From: Aphelenchoides besseyi
Lineage: Eukaryota; Nematoda; Chromadorea; Rhabditida; Aphelenchoididae
DNA length: 64,000 bases
Assembly (NCBI GenBank): GCA_024699855.1
Contig: JAMPIQ010000002.1
Location: forward strand, 124,001 to 188,000
Direction of reading: 5' to 3'
This document shows, piece after piece, positions 1 to 12,642 of this stretch. A model generated the notes under the pieces. It had not been told where the DNA came from. It did no database searches and worked only from the letters and a program-made list of their open reading frames with translations. Within the stretch, counting starts at the first letter, position 1. Each line of letters starts with the position of its first letter. Both the position numbers and the translations under genes were made by a program.

Positions 1-689
1 ACGAAAAGCCACACGGTTGCCAAGTTCCTCTGCTTCTCCGCTTTCTTGCCGCTTCAAAGCCACTCAATGCTACGTAATCACTTGCTCTGCTCAATTCCGT
101 GCAGTTCGATGAAAAATCAAATTTGATATTCCGATTTAAGTGCTCTCTTGCTTCTTCTTAGATGTCTTCACAAACTGTCGAACAAATGGGTCGTATTTCC
201 GCAAATGATAATTACCACCTATCTCACGTTCGCGATCGGCCTTCTGCCAATCTCTCCGAAATTTTCGAGTTTAGTTGTCTCGTTCCGTTGCAACGTGATT
301 ACATTTGTATACCAACGTCTCATCAGCTATCTAACGAATCCAAACTCAGCACGCTATGACCGTTCCATAGTACTTTGGGCTTGACCTCAAACTATCGTAT
401 TTTTGAACATTAACTTTGCACGAGGAGAATTTCGCCGCAAAAGCCACTGGACAGATCGCTCTAATTTTGCCTCGTTCAATACCAAACTATCACACGAAGC
501 GCTAAATGTTTGTTAGGAGTGAAAATGACAGGAACTATCTTATGTGTACCTAGTATTATTGTCAAGGGAAGAGGACATTGTTAGTGCCATTTGTTTTGAT
601 TGACTGATAGCACATAAAAGAAATTTGTTTTTCGCGTTCTACAAGAACTGTTTTACCGTCGAATATGTCGATCGGAGATCGAATTTCAG
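1..689. other. Upstream region of MSH4; possible short ORF
   Basis: No recognisable gene. An ORF with ATG at 162 runs to 359 (65 residues) directly after a pyrimidine-rich TTCTTCTTAG that looks like a splice or trans-splice acceptor. It could be the end of an upstream gene or a small protein, but it has no recognisable domain. The rest is AT-rich leader sequence before the MSH4 start at 690. Confidence 0.3.
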
Positions 690-3600
690 ATGGACGAGTT
701 CGATTACGAAGAGTTGTCAATAAGTAGCATCTACGCTCGGCGTTTCGACAGCGATAGTTTTGACTCTCAACAACCGTCGAGCTTCAAATTTCACAACAAC
801 GATTCTCAACAATTCGAATCAAGCACCAGTGAATCTCGACTTCAGTACAGTTTCGAGCTTGATGCCAGTGACTCTTTTCAATTGCCTAGCTTTCAAAACG
901 ATAGCAATAATTCAAGTCTTCGTCGCAGTTATTCGAATCGTGGAGGAAATGGTCGGAATACTTCAGGATCATCCGATTGGTGCACTGTGGTTGGTGTGTT
1001 CTTTCTTTTATTTATATTCAATATTTCGACTCTTTAGCGTTGATCGAAGGTCGTGGCAATGAAAGTGGAACGATTGGAATGGCGGCTGTGGATCTTCGAT
1101 TCCTCGAATTTCGTTTGTACCAATTCGTCGACACTCAATCGTACACACTTCTCAAATCGACGATACGACTTTTGGATCCTGTCGAAGTGAGTGGTTACAC
1201 TCTCTGCCGGTACCCTGAGTCGTTTAGATCGCAATGCCCGATCATATGAACGATCGACAGGGAACCGGACGCTTCTTCAATGAATCGATTGCAAAGATTT
1301 TCGACGACGTTGAGATTCAGTTGCTGCCGAAAAGAGCCTTCAACGAAAATGCGGGAATCGAAACGATGAAAAAGTTGGCGGCTTCGGAATCGTCCAATCT
1401 TGACCCCACAACTTACAAGAAACGATTCGCCATGAGTGCAGCTTACGCGTTGATCAAGTACGTCGAGAGTTCGCAGCAAATCGTTTTGGCTGGTAATTCA
1501 TTGCGAATTCGTTTTGAATCGGTTGAAGATTCTTGTTTGATTGGTTGGTTCCTTTCATCAACGTTTCCATCTTGTTTCTTCAGATATCGCGAGTTGGGAG
1601 AATTTGGAGTTGTTTTACAAGAAACCGAAAACCAAATCGTCCGCCTACCGCTGTTTGTTTGATCGTTTGAATACGTGTCTAACAAACGGTGGCACTCAAA
1701 CTCTCCGTTCATGTTTGCTTCAGCCTTCGGCGAATGTTGGGGAAATAAATGAACGTTTGGACGTGGTGGAAGAGCTAGTAAAAGCTCCAGCGGTATGTGA
1801 TTAGTGTGTAACTGTTAAATTTCATTTCAGATGTTGGACAAAATTCGTTCGTGGCTCTCGAGTGTTCAAGATCTTCAACATCTAATTAAGATTTGTGTCT
1901 ACACAGATATGAACAGTCTGAACGCTGCGGATTCACGTCGTGCTGTGCGTCAACGTTTAACTCAGGTTATTGATCTTAGAAGTTAAGTTCTAAGCTTTTT
2001 TCAGTTGTTGTGCTTGCGAACGATGTTGAAGAACATGACCACACTTAAGGCAACACTACAAAACAGTACAACTCATTTTATGCAAAAGAACTTGGCGGTA
2101 CGTTTACGATCAAACGCGAAGTCGAATGTTTGTAGAAAATCTGTGACTCTCGATTGATGCTGATTGCTTCTTGTATTGATAGAAAAATCAACGAAAAAGC
2201 CGTCGTACAGAAACAACAACGTGGCTCAATGGCCGCAAACGACACGCTTCTGAATGCCGTCATAGACAACAACATCAAATTGGCGTTGGCTCGTCGTGCG
2301 CACGTTGAACTCGTTGGTCAAGTTAACGGTTAGTTTGTTCTCTAGTTTCTGATTTGTTTGTTTAGAATTAGTTAAAAAGGAGGGATACGTGGTCTTGGGT
2401 GCAGTCTTGTCGTGGACCTACGGCCGTGGATATCACTACTCGATCAAGAACGAACTGGTCAAACGTCTCAAGTCGTCGCTGTGTATTCAAATGGTTCGAA
2501 ATCGCCAAAGCACAACCTTCACGACCTTATATCTTATGCGTTACAACGGTAAGCATCTGCGAATAATCATCTTACCAATATTTAGATCGTCTAAATCAAG
2601 TGGCATCCGAAATTTTCATTCAATCGAATTTTGTGATCTCCGATTTGCTCGCCGAGATTCGACAGCACATTTCTGCTCTGCACAACTGCGTCGAGTTCAT
2701 CGCCCAATTGGATTGTTTTAGTGCGTTAGCCAACTACTCGTCGAAACTGAATCAAGCGGGCAAGTGAACAATCATTATCTTTGAAGTTTGTTTTGTAGCA
2801 CGACCTCGATTTGGAGATCAGATGGCGATTCGCGGCGGTAAACATCCGCTTTTGGACGATACGAATGATAAAGTGGTTCCAAACGATACGGTTAGTTTCT
2901 ATTGATAGCTTATCGCCTCTTACTCTTCAGTTGGTTTCCATGGAAACTCGTTTTTGTCTGATCACGGGACCGAATATGGCCGGGAAATCGACGTACATCA
3001 AACAAATATGTTTGCTTCAAGTTTTGGCGCAAACCGGTTGTTTCGTTCCCGCCACCTATGCTTGTTTCATTCCACGACGACACATCTTTTCACGTGTCGG
3101 ACACAACGACGATTTGGGCGACAATCTTTCGAGTTTTGGTGTTGAGGTTTGCTCTTGACAACGAACAATGAACTGAGGTCTTTTGTAGATGTCCGAAATC
3201 GCGTCGATGCTTCAAAGTGCAACCGAACACTCCTTGATCATAATCGACGAATTGGCACGAAGTTTGTGGCCTTTAAACTTTACATTTCAATCGTATGTTT
3301 AGGTACAGCAACGGAAGAAGGAATTGGAATTTGTTTTGCAATATCGGAGAAGTTAATCGAGACCAAAGCCTTCGTTTTCTTGGCCACTCACTACTTGGAT
3401 TTGTGTTTGATGGAAGCCCATTTTACGGTGTTAAGAAAGTGAGTTTCGACAACAAACATCGTATTCGTATGTTTTTTTAGTTTTCACTTCTCAGCAGCTA
3501 CGGGAATTTACGAAGATGGTACGGAGTTCTTGATTCCAACACATCAGTTGCTTGCTGGTCCGTACAAAGGACCACTTTACGGCTAGTATTAACATTTTTT

Positions 3601-3867
3601 ACCTATTTTATTTGCTTTTTAGGTTTGGAATTGGCCGAACTGACGAGTTTGCCCAAAGAAGTTGTTGAGAGCTCCAAAGTCTTGGCCCAACAACTACATT
3701 CCGCCGTCCACGCTCAACGTAATCAGGAAACAGCTAAATCGCGTATCCGTCGCTTTTGTCAACTGGCCCATTGTCTCTGCGATTTGCTCGATCGACAAAC
3801 CACCGACGAGCAGCTGGCCACGTATATGATTAATCTCCGTACGAAGTTCGCCGAAATGTTGTCCTAA
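690..3867 (+). CDS. msh-4: MSH4, meiotic MutS homologue
   Basis: MutS-family ATPase that, with MSH5, stabilises recombination intermediates and promotes crossovers in meiosis; it acts in the nucleus and lacks the mismatch-binding domain. The gene has about a dozen exons split by 40-50 bp introns (first intron 994-1037). The N-terminus is Ser/Gln/Asn-rich. The MSH4 core begins at IEGRG..IGMA. The lever region follows, and then the ATPase: Walker A GPNMAGKST near 2975, Walker B LIIDE near 3238, TEEGIGICFA, and ATHYLDLC near 3390. The last exon (3625-3867) holds the helical C-terminal tail. The protein is roughly 800 residues, as expected. An oddity is that the usual GRGT after Walker B reads ARST across a splice junction. 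MSH5 is less likely because colinearity with MSH4 is strong. Confidence 0.93.
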
Positions 3868-4103
3868 ATAGCTTTCGTTTTAATTGCATGGATCTTGGTT
3901 GTTTAAATAGTTTGCTCATAACAAGAGCGCAGAGAAAAAAATTAAAAGTTCTTATTGTTAATTGAAGCTTCAGATACTGATCTGTTGCAACGGTTGAGTA
4001 AAATGTCGAAAAAGTGTATTTATTGAGAGTCGTGAGAAAGCATCGGAAATCCGTTATCTAAATAAAAACCGTACGGTTATTAGACAACATCAGATATGCA
4101 CAA

Positions 4104-5599
4104 TTATTCTTCTTGGGTCCATTTGCAACGCTCACAGACACCGTCTTTTAGAGTCATAACGAATGGTTCCGATTGTTGAGACCAGGCCGCCGTGGTTTTG
4201 GTTCGAAACGCGAGAAATACTAACGCAAAGTAGTCGTTCGTGAATTCGGCTCCCAAACAATAAAAGGAAATACGTAAAGAGTTTTAGCTTACTGTTGAAG
4301 ATAATTCTGCCTTGAAAACAGTCGTCCTTCCGAATCAGATTCGGTTGAATACGCCACGGATCGCGCGGTGCGTATTGTTGGAAAACGTACGTCATTGGTC
4401 CAACAACCTACAAATCGTATTATGACGTTAATGTCGAACGCCCTTAGTAACCTACCGATACTTGCGGAACACTGGGTTTAATTCGGAATATGACTTCCGC
4501 ACCTTCTTTTATCCATTTGCATGCCATCATGACCTCTCCAATCAGCGGCATAGCGACACTCTCGGGCGTCGATGGCGGCTTTGGATTTTGAGATGTATAG
4601 ATCACAAAATTGTCGAGTTCCAGTGATGAGAAGTAATGCAAATCGTTGAAGCCTTTGAAACGTTTGAAAACTGGAAAATCAAATGTACAACAAAAAGAAG
4701 CAAAATACTGACGATATTGCAGAGTTTTTGTAATCGGTTCAACCACTGGTCGTGCAATTCGTTCTAGAACAACAATCAGATTACCTTTTAAGCAGAGTTA
4801 CCTTGTCGAAGCAGTTCCCGATTGATTCTTGGAGGCTGGAAACTAACTCTAACAAAAATGGAAACGTTATTCTCTTACAGCGATTCTTGTGAGATGTTTG
4901 TTCAGAAATTGCAGCTGATGAAAAGCTATTTCCAGCGATCTCAACGCCTTCAATTGTTCCACCGATATGCGGCAAAAAGTTTTGAATTCCCATCGAACAG
5001 CACATTCATTGGTCGATGTTGTTTCGCTCGAAAGTTGCTCTCTCTTTTTCCGATCATTCTTCTTCTTCTCCTTCGATGTTCGTGGAAAGTAAGTGCCTTT
5101 CTCCGACTTGAACTTCTCTGATCGGGCCTTCTCCCGCACTGAAATCACAAACCGAGTGAAAGATTGTGATTCTCTTGCAGAAAAATTTGACGGAAAACTA
5201 ATTCTGTGACATAACTAAAAAGCGATGTCCTTCAAACTCTTAACGCACAACGAAATAGCTTTTCAGTCTAAAGTTAAAGGACGTTTGCGATGGAAAACAA
5301 TGAAGAATCATTTTGGACTTCAAAAATGCTGATTTCCGTGGATAAAAAACCATGTAGAAAAACTTACATCGCTTTAGCACCCACTGGCTTCTAGGCTGCA
5401 TCGTTAAAGCGTCTCGAAGATACTCGGCAATCAGCAGGACATCACGCAACCGTCGAAAGAGCTCTCGAATGGAAAGTTTTCTGTTTGGCTCAGCGAAGAC
5501 AACGTTAAAATCGTTTGCTTGTGTTTCGGATGCCAAATTCGCAAACTTCATTAGGTTCAAAAGACAAAATGTGGCTTTAAAATGACGATGATTGTTCAT
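4104..5599 (-). CDS. Conserved-looking multi-exon protein, function unknown
   Basis: Several exons on the minus strand read well and join with short introns. An N-terminal exon lies near 5400-5599 and is Leu/Arg-rich and helical. A Lys/Glu-rich exon lies at about 4880-5148. An exon at about 4444-4670 contains MPLIGEVMMACKWIKEGAEV, and further exons at about 4280-4395 and 4104-4225 end with CERCKWTQEE and a stop. There is no signal peptide or obvious membrane segment. The last exon has one CxxC pair. I do not recognise the family. The exon borders and the start are provisional. The gene is convergent with MSH4, leaving about 240 bp between the two stops. Confidence 0.55.
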
Positions 5600-7423
5600 T
5601 GAAAATTAGGCCAATTAAGAGCGGAGATCAGATTTCGATTCCGACAACTTGAAACCATTACCGATCTCGGAGTCACGATCTTCGACGATCCAACTGCATC
5701 TGCCGTAAAAGAAAAACCGATTCAATACAGAATACAGACAAAATCAGAACACGTTGCTGACATGCTCGAAGGAGAAGAAGCAAACCAATGAATCAGAGTG
5801 GCGACGCATGACTTTTAGATAAATTTGAAGGCTTCGATTTCAAAAACATATGCTTTGGATTAATGCAAAGCCCATTGGAACAGATGTGCTGGTAATTAAT
5901 TAGACAGAAACATCGCCTATCGTTTTGACCTGCGAACCAGTGGACTATAAGTCGCGCTTGTCGCTTAATGAGCGAATAGTTGACTAATGATGAAAATCAT
6001 TTTTGGACACGTATTTTGTCTTCAAACTCATTGGTTCTTTACCCAACTTCTATTTACTTGCCAACGGTTTGTATCTGAAGCTAAAGACGAGCCGCGTTCT
6101 TTGATGTCTTTTGTGGTCTTCGATCTCTTCACAAGACATCTGCACAATACATTCATTTATTGTTATTTCAACCTTTGCAAACAAATCATTTGTCTTTTCG
6201 ATGTTTTTGAGAGCATATCTATTGTCCGCATTTGCAACACGAATTACATCTTAAGGCTTTCCAGATTGTTATAACTCCTGTGTTCCCGATCGAGAAACTC
6301 CGCCCCGCGCCTCATCACGTCCTCACACGTTTGTTGTAGTCATTCTCTCACACTTTTCAAGCGAAATAAACTCTCGACTCCTTTTGCTCCCCTAATTCGA
6401 GTACCCCTTTTCATTTTTGATTTCAGTCATTTTGCTCGTCGAAGTTCTGAAGAATAAGAAGATTGAAGTCAAATGAAGTTTGCATATCGATGGCGGTACT
6501 TTACATTAATACTACTCTTTGAAGTCTCATACAATTTAGCAAGTCAATGAGAGCTTTTTCGATGGCTGGCTTGGGCAATCGATCGTTTTCCCTTTTATAC
6601 TCGTTGGATTCCTCTTTGATCTAATGGCCACTACGCACAATCTTTATTTTTCAACCAAGGTTTAGCTAACTATGTCTGTAAATCATTTTATTCTTTAAAA
6701 AGTTTACGCAGTGCGTAGAGGTTGTTGATGAAATTTCTGGTTCACTCGTATCAATTCACAAGCGTATTTCCGTTCGTTCTGATTCAAAAATTCCGTTACG
6801 CAACTGGATTTTTTGACTGGTTGTGCCTACTTGCCAACTACTTTCTAGTAAAAGCAATATCATTCTACGAGATTAATCGTTGTTTTAGTTGGTGTTCTAT
6901 CTTACAATCGTTATGACAGTTTGCGTTTTATCTTACCATGCACTACAGCAAGTAAAGCAAACGCCAATGGTAAGAATTGAAGTCATAAAGCAACTTTCCA
7001 TTGTTGTAAATCACTTCGAACATGATCGTTTTCTCAAGCTCATAAACGACAATAATACGTTAACTTTCGTATGAGTCGATAGTTTAATCGAATGCAATGA
7101 GTCGATTGGAAACGGTGGATAGAGTCTCGAAATCTGTAGCTTTTATTCTTAGAAAGATATCGCTACGACCGTCAGTCACTTGTTTCTGTCCTTTCAGAAA
7201 GTGGCAATGACACCTTTTGAAAACTACTAATCGAACGCCAACGATACTCGTTCATTTAACGAGTAGTCAAACTCAATTTCGGTCATAAAACGAGAGTTTC
7301 TGGACTTTTAACATAGCAGTTGATAGCTATTAGTTGTTATACGCCAGACAAAACGACAACAAAACAACGATTTTTATTAACAACAATATTAACGGCACTA
7401 CAAAGACACAATTACGAGTCATA
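5600..7423. other. Intergenic, no supported gene
   Basis: AT-rich sequence with a few short open frames at 5987-6274 and 6722-6916. They encode hydrophobic peptides rich in Phe, Leu and Cys and have no recognisable domain or credible splice structure. I see no repeat structure here. Confidence 0.4.
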
Positions 7424-9128
7424 GATTAAATCTTTTAGGGACCAACGTTCCAATTGTCCTGAACTCCTTGAAGTCGGTAGATCTGTTCATCGGCTTCTTG
7501 GATCGCGTACTCGAGTTGTCCGACCATTTGCTCGTATTCCAGAGCTTTCGTTTGCCATTCATCGCGTTCACGCTCCAGTTGACCCAATTTGGTAGCCCAC
7601 GAGTTCGATTGAGCAAACGCTCTCGCCTCCTGAAGACCGTCAATTGACATTAGAAATGAACTCACTTCTTTCTCCAACTCAGTCTTGATCTTTCTCGCTT
7701 CAATCTTGAGTCGAGCAACTTCATCGGCTTTCGCCTTCCAATGATCTCGTTCACTCTCGGCCTTCGCCAACTTTTCGGTCTAAACTCTCGGTTGAGACCA
7801 TGAATCGGGAACCCACTTGGATTCGAAGCTGTTCGGCCAATTCGCTCGCTTGTCCTTCGTTCGCTGACTTCTTTTGAGCTCCTTTAAGAAGTTGAAATTC
7901 TTCTTTGATGGCCACACGCACTTTCTCCACCGCCTCATTGACCATCTTCTGAACCGTTTCGGTCTCACAGAATGGACAACGTTTCTTGTACACGACTTTG
8001 ATGTGAATCTCCATCGGCTGCTCGTGTCGAGTAACGAAACAACGTTCGTTGATCTTCACTGGTTGATCTAAACGCACATCAAGAAGCTCCGAATACTCGC
8101 ACACCTTTGGGGCCGTAGACACGACCGTTTTGATTCTTCCAAACAAAGAACTCGAAGGCCTTCTCGTCGACCTCCGCGTCACAAGAAAGATACACGGAAA
8201 CCGACGAGTTTGCGCCGTTTATGAGCGTCGCATTGAACTTCAGCTCCGGAAGAAACGACAACGCGAATCGATCGCCGGTCTTGATTTGGCCTTCGGATTG
8301 CCAGAACTTTTGCGGCTCCGTGAGCTCCCACACGCTCTCCACTTCGAGCATCGATTCGTGACCACAGAGCGGCATCTTCAGAACAGAAGTTTCAAATCAA
8401 CCAACCAATTTGCTGAACAAATTCTCTAGTGATCGGCTCTCGAATCATCCTCTCACTTTTGATGCAAATTTTTTTGTCGAAGTTCCGATCAACTTCCGAA
8501 ATGAGTTTCTGTGTGTTATTTGCTGGTTTTTGCTCGCGTGTTGAGGATCTTCGGTTCAAAGAAACGTCAATGAAGATCGTGTATCATAAGCGTCTAAAAT
8601 GCGTGATTAACGTTTCGAACGCTCTCAGAAAAAAATGCGGTTCTTATCAGCGTTCGATCGGCGTTGAGTGAAATCAACTCGGTGTTTGACGGAAAGGTTT
8701 TCCATCGGTTGCAGTTGGTGAGTTTCATGACCGAATTTTTTTTTTTTCAGATGTCGAATTTCATGCGAATGACAATCAATGTTTATTCTGATGTCAATAA
8801 TTCCAATTCATCTTATGTTGAAAACCGAACGCTCATCCTGATGCCCTTGAATTGCGATTACTGTATGATATAGGATTTCGAGTTGCTGTTGCAATAAAGA
8901 TAGACATTGCAAATATAATGCGATATATGATTGTAAGTACTGAAGAAGTTGAATGGCCGCATCTTTGCGTTTAAAGGTATCAGTGAAATGCACGAATCAA
9001 AATCCTTTTATTTCCAATGACATTAAATGAGCTCTTATTTAGTTTGAACCTTCGGAAGAATCCGAAGATTAAAGAGGTTCTTTTAACGGCTGTTCGTAAA
9101 GCTTAGAATGTTAAGTTGTAATTTAAAG
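7424..9128. repeat. Left arm of a 1.7 kb inverted duplication
   Basis: This segment is the reverse complement of 22635-24333. Translated open frames of 143, 98, 99, 65 and 61 residues are identical in the two arms. Differences visible by eye are a few indels (for example a longer A run near 8630) and one strongly diverged block around 7640-7735. The outer boundary is at 9128, where both arms share AATTTAAAG and then diverge. The inner boundary is near 7424, just past the stop of the MATH-like gene. Spacing between arms is about 13.5 kb. Confidence 0.93.
7435..8375 (-). CDS. MATH-like/coiled-coil protein, left copy
   Basis: It begins at MPLCGHESMLEVESVWELTE (ATG at 8375). The first about 90 residues resemble a MATH/TRAF-type beta-sandwich, with pattern W..L then F.LSFLPELKFNATL and SSVSVYLSC. 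A short Cys pair CPFC follows, then a long coiled coil rich in Glu, Lys and Ala that ends in WNVGP and a stop. Joining the first and second parts needs either a 38 bp mini-intron or a frameshift, and the same ambiguity exists in the right copy. No BTB-like exon lies downstream in this arm. MATH-BTB proteins usually act as CUL3 substrate adaptors; here only the MATH-like half is present. The MATH assignment rests on pattern only. Confidence 0.5.
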
Positions 9129-9132
9129 GAGT

Positions 9133-9930
9133 CTTTATCGACAATCCGAGAGAGCACAAAAGAATCCGGCGGTAAGTATCTGAGCACTGAAGTTCAATTC
9201 TATAGGCATTTTTCAATCGACAATCAACGGACGGTCTTTCCGGTTATCCGTGTGTGTCCGGATCAAATGCGTTGACTTATTTCAATCGTACTGACTTCAT
9301 CGACGCGTTTCACATCGACAAAACCTTCTATTCGGCTGGTGGTTATTTTGATGATTGCAGCGACGAAGTTTACAACAACTACGTGGTTCAATACAACGAC
9401 ACGTCGAGCTTATTTGACGTCATTTTGGACACAATCCCAAACTTCAAGATTCTGATTGTGAATGGCGACGTTGATACAGTCTGCAATTTTCTCGGAGATG
9501 CTCGATTCATTCAAATGATTGCCGATAAACGAAAGATTAATGTAATTGAGAGCGCAATGAAAACAAAGAGCTTTTTTCAGTCTACCCCAAGGACCACGTG
9601 GTATTTTCGTAATCGAGTTGGTGGTTATGTTCAGCGTTACAAAGACGAAAAAAACTCTGTGATTGACGTTCTAACTGTGAAAGGTGCCGGTCACATGCAC
9701 ATGGTTGAGTCGCGATCTTCCATCATAAACCGACTTTTGTCTTTCAGTTAGACAGACCCGGACCTGCACTTCAAATGTTCGAGCGTTTTTTGTCGGGAGC
9801 CGACAACTACGGAGAAGCAAATTTAACTGATCCGGGAGTTCCATTGGCATTGGCATTGCCATTGGTTGGGAACTCAGCAATCAAATTGACCGCTTCATTA
9901 TTTTTAATTTTATTGTCGTTATTCCAATAA
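9133..9930 (+). pseudogene. Serine carboxypeptidase (S10), 5'-truncated
   Basis: This is the C-terminal part of a lysosomal protective-protein/carboxypeptidase Y type enzyme. Visible features are the catalytic Asp motif NGDVDTVCN near 9450 and the catalytic His motif GAGHM near 9690. A 44 bp intron (9704-9747) follows, and then LDRPGPALQMF, a family hallmark. The last about 30 residues are a hydrophobic tail (to 9930) that looks like a GPI-attachment signal. Exons are about 9133-9171, 9206-9703 and 9748-9930. The N-terminal half with the nucleophile Ser is absent, because the duplication breakpoint at 9128 lies directly upstream. The retained exons have no stops. It could be a recently beheaded gene. 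Confidence 0.78.
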
Positions 9931-10473
9931 ACTAATCGCTGGAAATAACATCTTTTTTGGTCGTCCAAACACGGAGATCAAAGGCGTCGAAGAGTCGCAG
10001 ATGTTCGCAGCGTCTTAAACGGTGCTAAAAAAACGGTTTGCGTCGTTAAGCGAAAAGCGAACGCACCATTGAAATGGACATTTAAGAAAGTCATCTGCTT
10101 TCTCGTTGACTAGTGAGCTTTGCGTTCGTTTCGAGCGAGTTTCTTTGGTTTCACATTCTGATGGTCGTCCACTTCGATGTTCCGAAGTCTCCAGGTTTCG
10201 TTAATTGCAATTTGTTTTCGATATAAGTGCAGGGTTGCCGCCAGCCCGCAATCGAAAAAAAACCCGCTTGTTAGCAAGAGTTTATTGAACCGAAAACTGA
10301 TTCGTAACAACAACAGACTCCTTATGACATGCGGACTAGGGTGGGCGGAGTTGGAGGGGGTCCGCCCACTCCGAACAGCAGTAGATCCACGTCGACGCCT
10401 TTTGGCTTCGCGACGCGACATAAGACTGAGTTGTTGTGGAAATCAAGAGACAATGAAAATATAATCCGATATA
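9931..10473. other. Intergenic with a GC-rich hairpin
   Basis: No gene supported. A GC-rich palindrome with a 9 bp stem (GTGGGCGGA at 10341-10349, TCCGCCCAC at 10361-10369, 11 nt loop) lies about 105 bp before the mariner end. No run of U follows, and its role is unknown. Confidence 0.5.
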
Positions 10474-12162
10474 CAGGATGTCTCAGCCAAAAGTCCGATT
10501 TTCGTGAGCTTATTACTCCGTTGTTAATAAACTGTTTTTTGTATTTAGTAGCAAGTTCCTGGGAACTTTGTTTTTTATCATTTGTTGTCAGAATTCCAGT
10601 CAGAATTTTTCGTTTGTTATTTGCTGTCATGAGTTGGCCATCCCAAGAAACAGCATTTTGCGTTCTCGAGTTTGCCAAGTGCAAAAGTCCGAAGCCTGTT
10701 TAGCGCTGTTTTCGAAGTCACTACGGTCTTGCTTTTCGTGCGCCTGTTCCCGTCCAGAAATTTTGCGCGTTAGATGAACGACGAGTTTTTGGAGCGCGAT
10801 CACTCCAACAGGCAACCAAGAGCAATTACACGGTTTGTCTGCTTTTGCGTCTTTATCTCTTTGTTTCTTAGCACGATGCGTACGGAGGATACGGTAGAAG
10901 AGGTTCTGCGCTTGATTCGTGTCCTGATCCTCGGGACACTCCCAGGGGATTGTCCGCGTCACAACGCCACGCTTCTCCTCTTGTTCCCCTCGATAATTCT
11001 TCACTTCATATTTATTGGAATATTTGACCGTTATTTGAGTAAACTATCGTCTGTTAGCATCAACGACAGAACAATTCGTGAAGATACGAATCACTTTGTT
11101 CGCACTTGCATTTGCTGTAAGGACTTCCAAAGGTTGTGTTCACTGTATCTTGAAAGTGAATCTTTTTTTTAACCCGCTTGAAATCCTCAGGGTTCAAGTT
11201 TTCATACTTACAAGATGAGGGTCATTGAGGAGTTGACACCCGCTTATTTCGAAAGTCGCATCAATCACGCTAATCAGATTTTCGATCTCATCGAAGCGCA
11301 ACCACAATTTCTCGAAAACATTCTCTTTTCGGACGAAGCTCGTTTTGACATTCATGCCAACGTGAATACCCTTAACTTTCGTTATTAGGCCGAAATGAAT
11401 CCGAATCGGTTACTGCAAACGAAAGAATTTGCACTCCTTTTTTAGGCATCTGGAAGGTCCTCTGCATTCTCCTCGACTAATGGTCTGGGCAGCGATTGGC
11501 AAGCGCGGAATTATGGGACCGTACTTCACGCGTGATAATGCCACCGGGGCCTCATATCTGTGTCTTCTGCGCGACGATTTCTTTCCATTGCTTGAAGGAT
11601 GACCCTGGTTTGACCAAATGATCTTGATGTGGATGGGGTCCCGCCACATTGGTCGCGCGAAGTTCGGACGTGGCGCGATGAGAATTTGCCGCTTCGGTGG
11701 ATGGCTCGAGGGTCGGCAACGGAGCCCGCTCCGTTTGCTTGGCCTCCGTATTCGCCCGACCTAACACCGTACGACTTCTTGTGAGGCTACATGAAGAGCC
11801 TCGTGTACCGGACAATCTTGAGTATCTTCAAGGGCAGATCGTTCGAGTGTTCAATAACTTGCCAAAGAGATGATCGAATGGTCGATCAAAGATTACCAAG
11901 GTCGCCTCGAAAAACTGTCAGACAATAACGGGCAAAGCGAGGAGATTTGACAGCAAAGATACGAAAATAAACAGGAAAAAAGCTGTCACTTCAGAATTTT
12001 ACATTTTTCGATGAATTCTGACTGGAATTCTGACAGACAAATGATTTAAAAAACCAAATTCCCAGGAACTGACTACTAAATACAAAAAACCGCATTAAAA
12101 ACGATACACAGACACCGGAGTAATAAGCTCACCAAAATCGGTCTTTTGGCTGAGACATCCTG
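10474..12162 (+). mobile_element. Degenerate Tc1/mariner-type element
   Basis: Terminal inverted repeats of about 47 bp begin CAGGATGTCTCAGCCAAAAG at 10474 and end in the complement at 12162. TA dinucleotides flank both ends (10472-10473 and 12163-12164), as expected of the IS630/Tc1/mariner superfamily. The element is about 1.69 kb and contains a transposase relic on the plus strand. The termini are well preserved although the coding region is broken. Confidence 0.88.
10630..11950 (+). pseudogene. Mariner-type transposase relic
   Basis: Fragments of one transposase occur in order but in different frames. The N-terminal helix-turn-helix start reads SWPSQETAFCVLEFAK near 10631. The first catalytic Asp lies in ILFSDEARFDIHA near 11320-11355. 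The segment LMVWAAIGKRGIMGPYF lies near 11480, and the terminal part reads WPPYSPDLTPYDF near 11740-11780 apart from frameshifts and stops. The second Asp region is badly eroded. It cannot be functional and is probably old. Confidence 0.8.
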
Positions 12163-12194
12163 TATTTCGTTAATTGGCTGAAAGAGACGAAAAA

Positions 12195-12642
12195 ATGAAG
12201 GATCTAGGGTCATTCGACGTTCATTTTAGAGCAAAAGTTGGTGGTGTACACTTCAGATGCACGGCTACGATTTGCTACGACGGAATGAACGAAAAAGTAT
12301 TACATAAAAACGCACCACGACGGATCGACAAGTAAATCGTCAAAACCGTTTTGTCTAACCAGTACGTAACTATCAATCTATTTATTTATTTAACCGACGG
12401 TTTCAGGTCTGAGGAAAGTGTTCTCTTACGCATTCTTAGAAATTATTGGTCTTTGCTCAGAATGTCACTTCTATGGGCCGCTTCCTGGAGAAGGCAGAGG
12501 AACTCTATTCATTGCAACAAAAAGCACTTCGGAACTTGAGCTCATGAAGATAATCTGTCCGGGAGCGGACAAGCTAGTTAACAAAACAATTCATTGGACA
12601 ACGAAAACTCTCAACAACGGCGAGAGCGAAAAGATAGAATAG
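12195..12642 (+). CDS. Small two-exon protein, unknown function
   Basis: ATG at 12195. Exon 1 is 12195-12331, the intron is 12332-12413 (GT-AG), and exon 2 is 12414-12642. Together they give 121 residues with no internal stop and matching phases. The protein has several Cys, including CTATIC and CSECHFYG, and a basic tail. No signal peptide or known domain is recognised. It starts only 32 bp after the mariner terminus, so its promoter may lie inside that element. The acceptor at 12413 was chosen because it keeps the longer reading frame; the stronger-looking acceptor at 12406 would give a shorter product. Confidence 0.45.
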
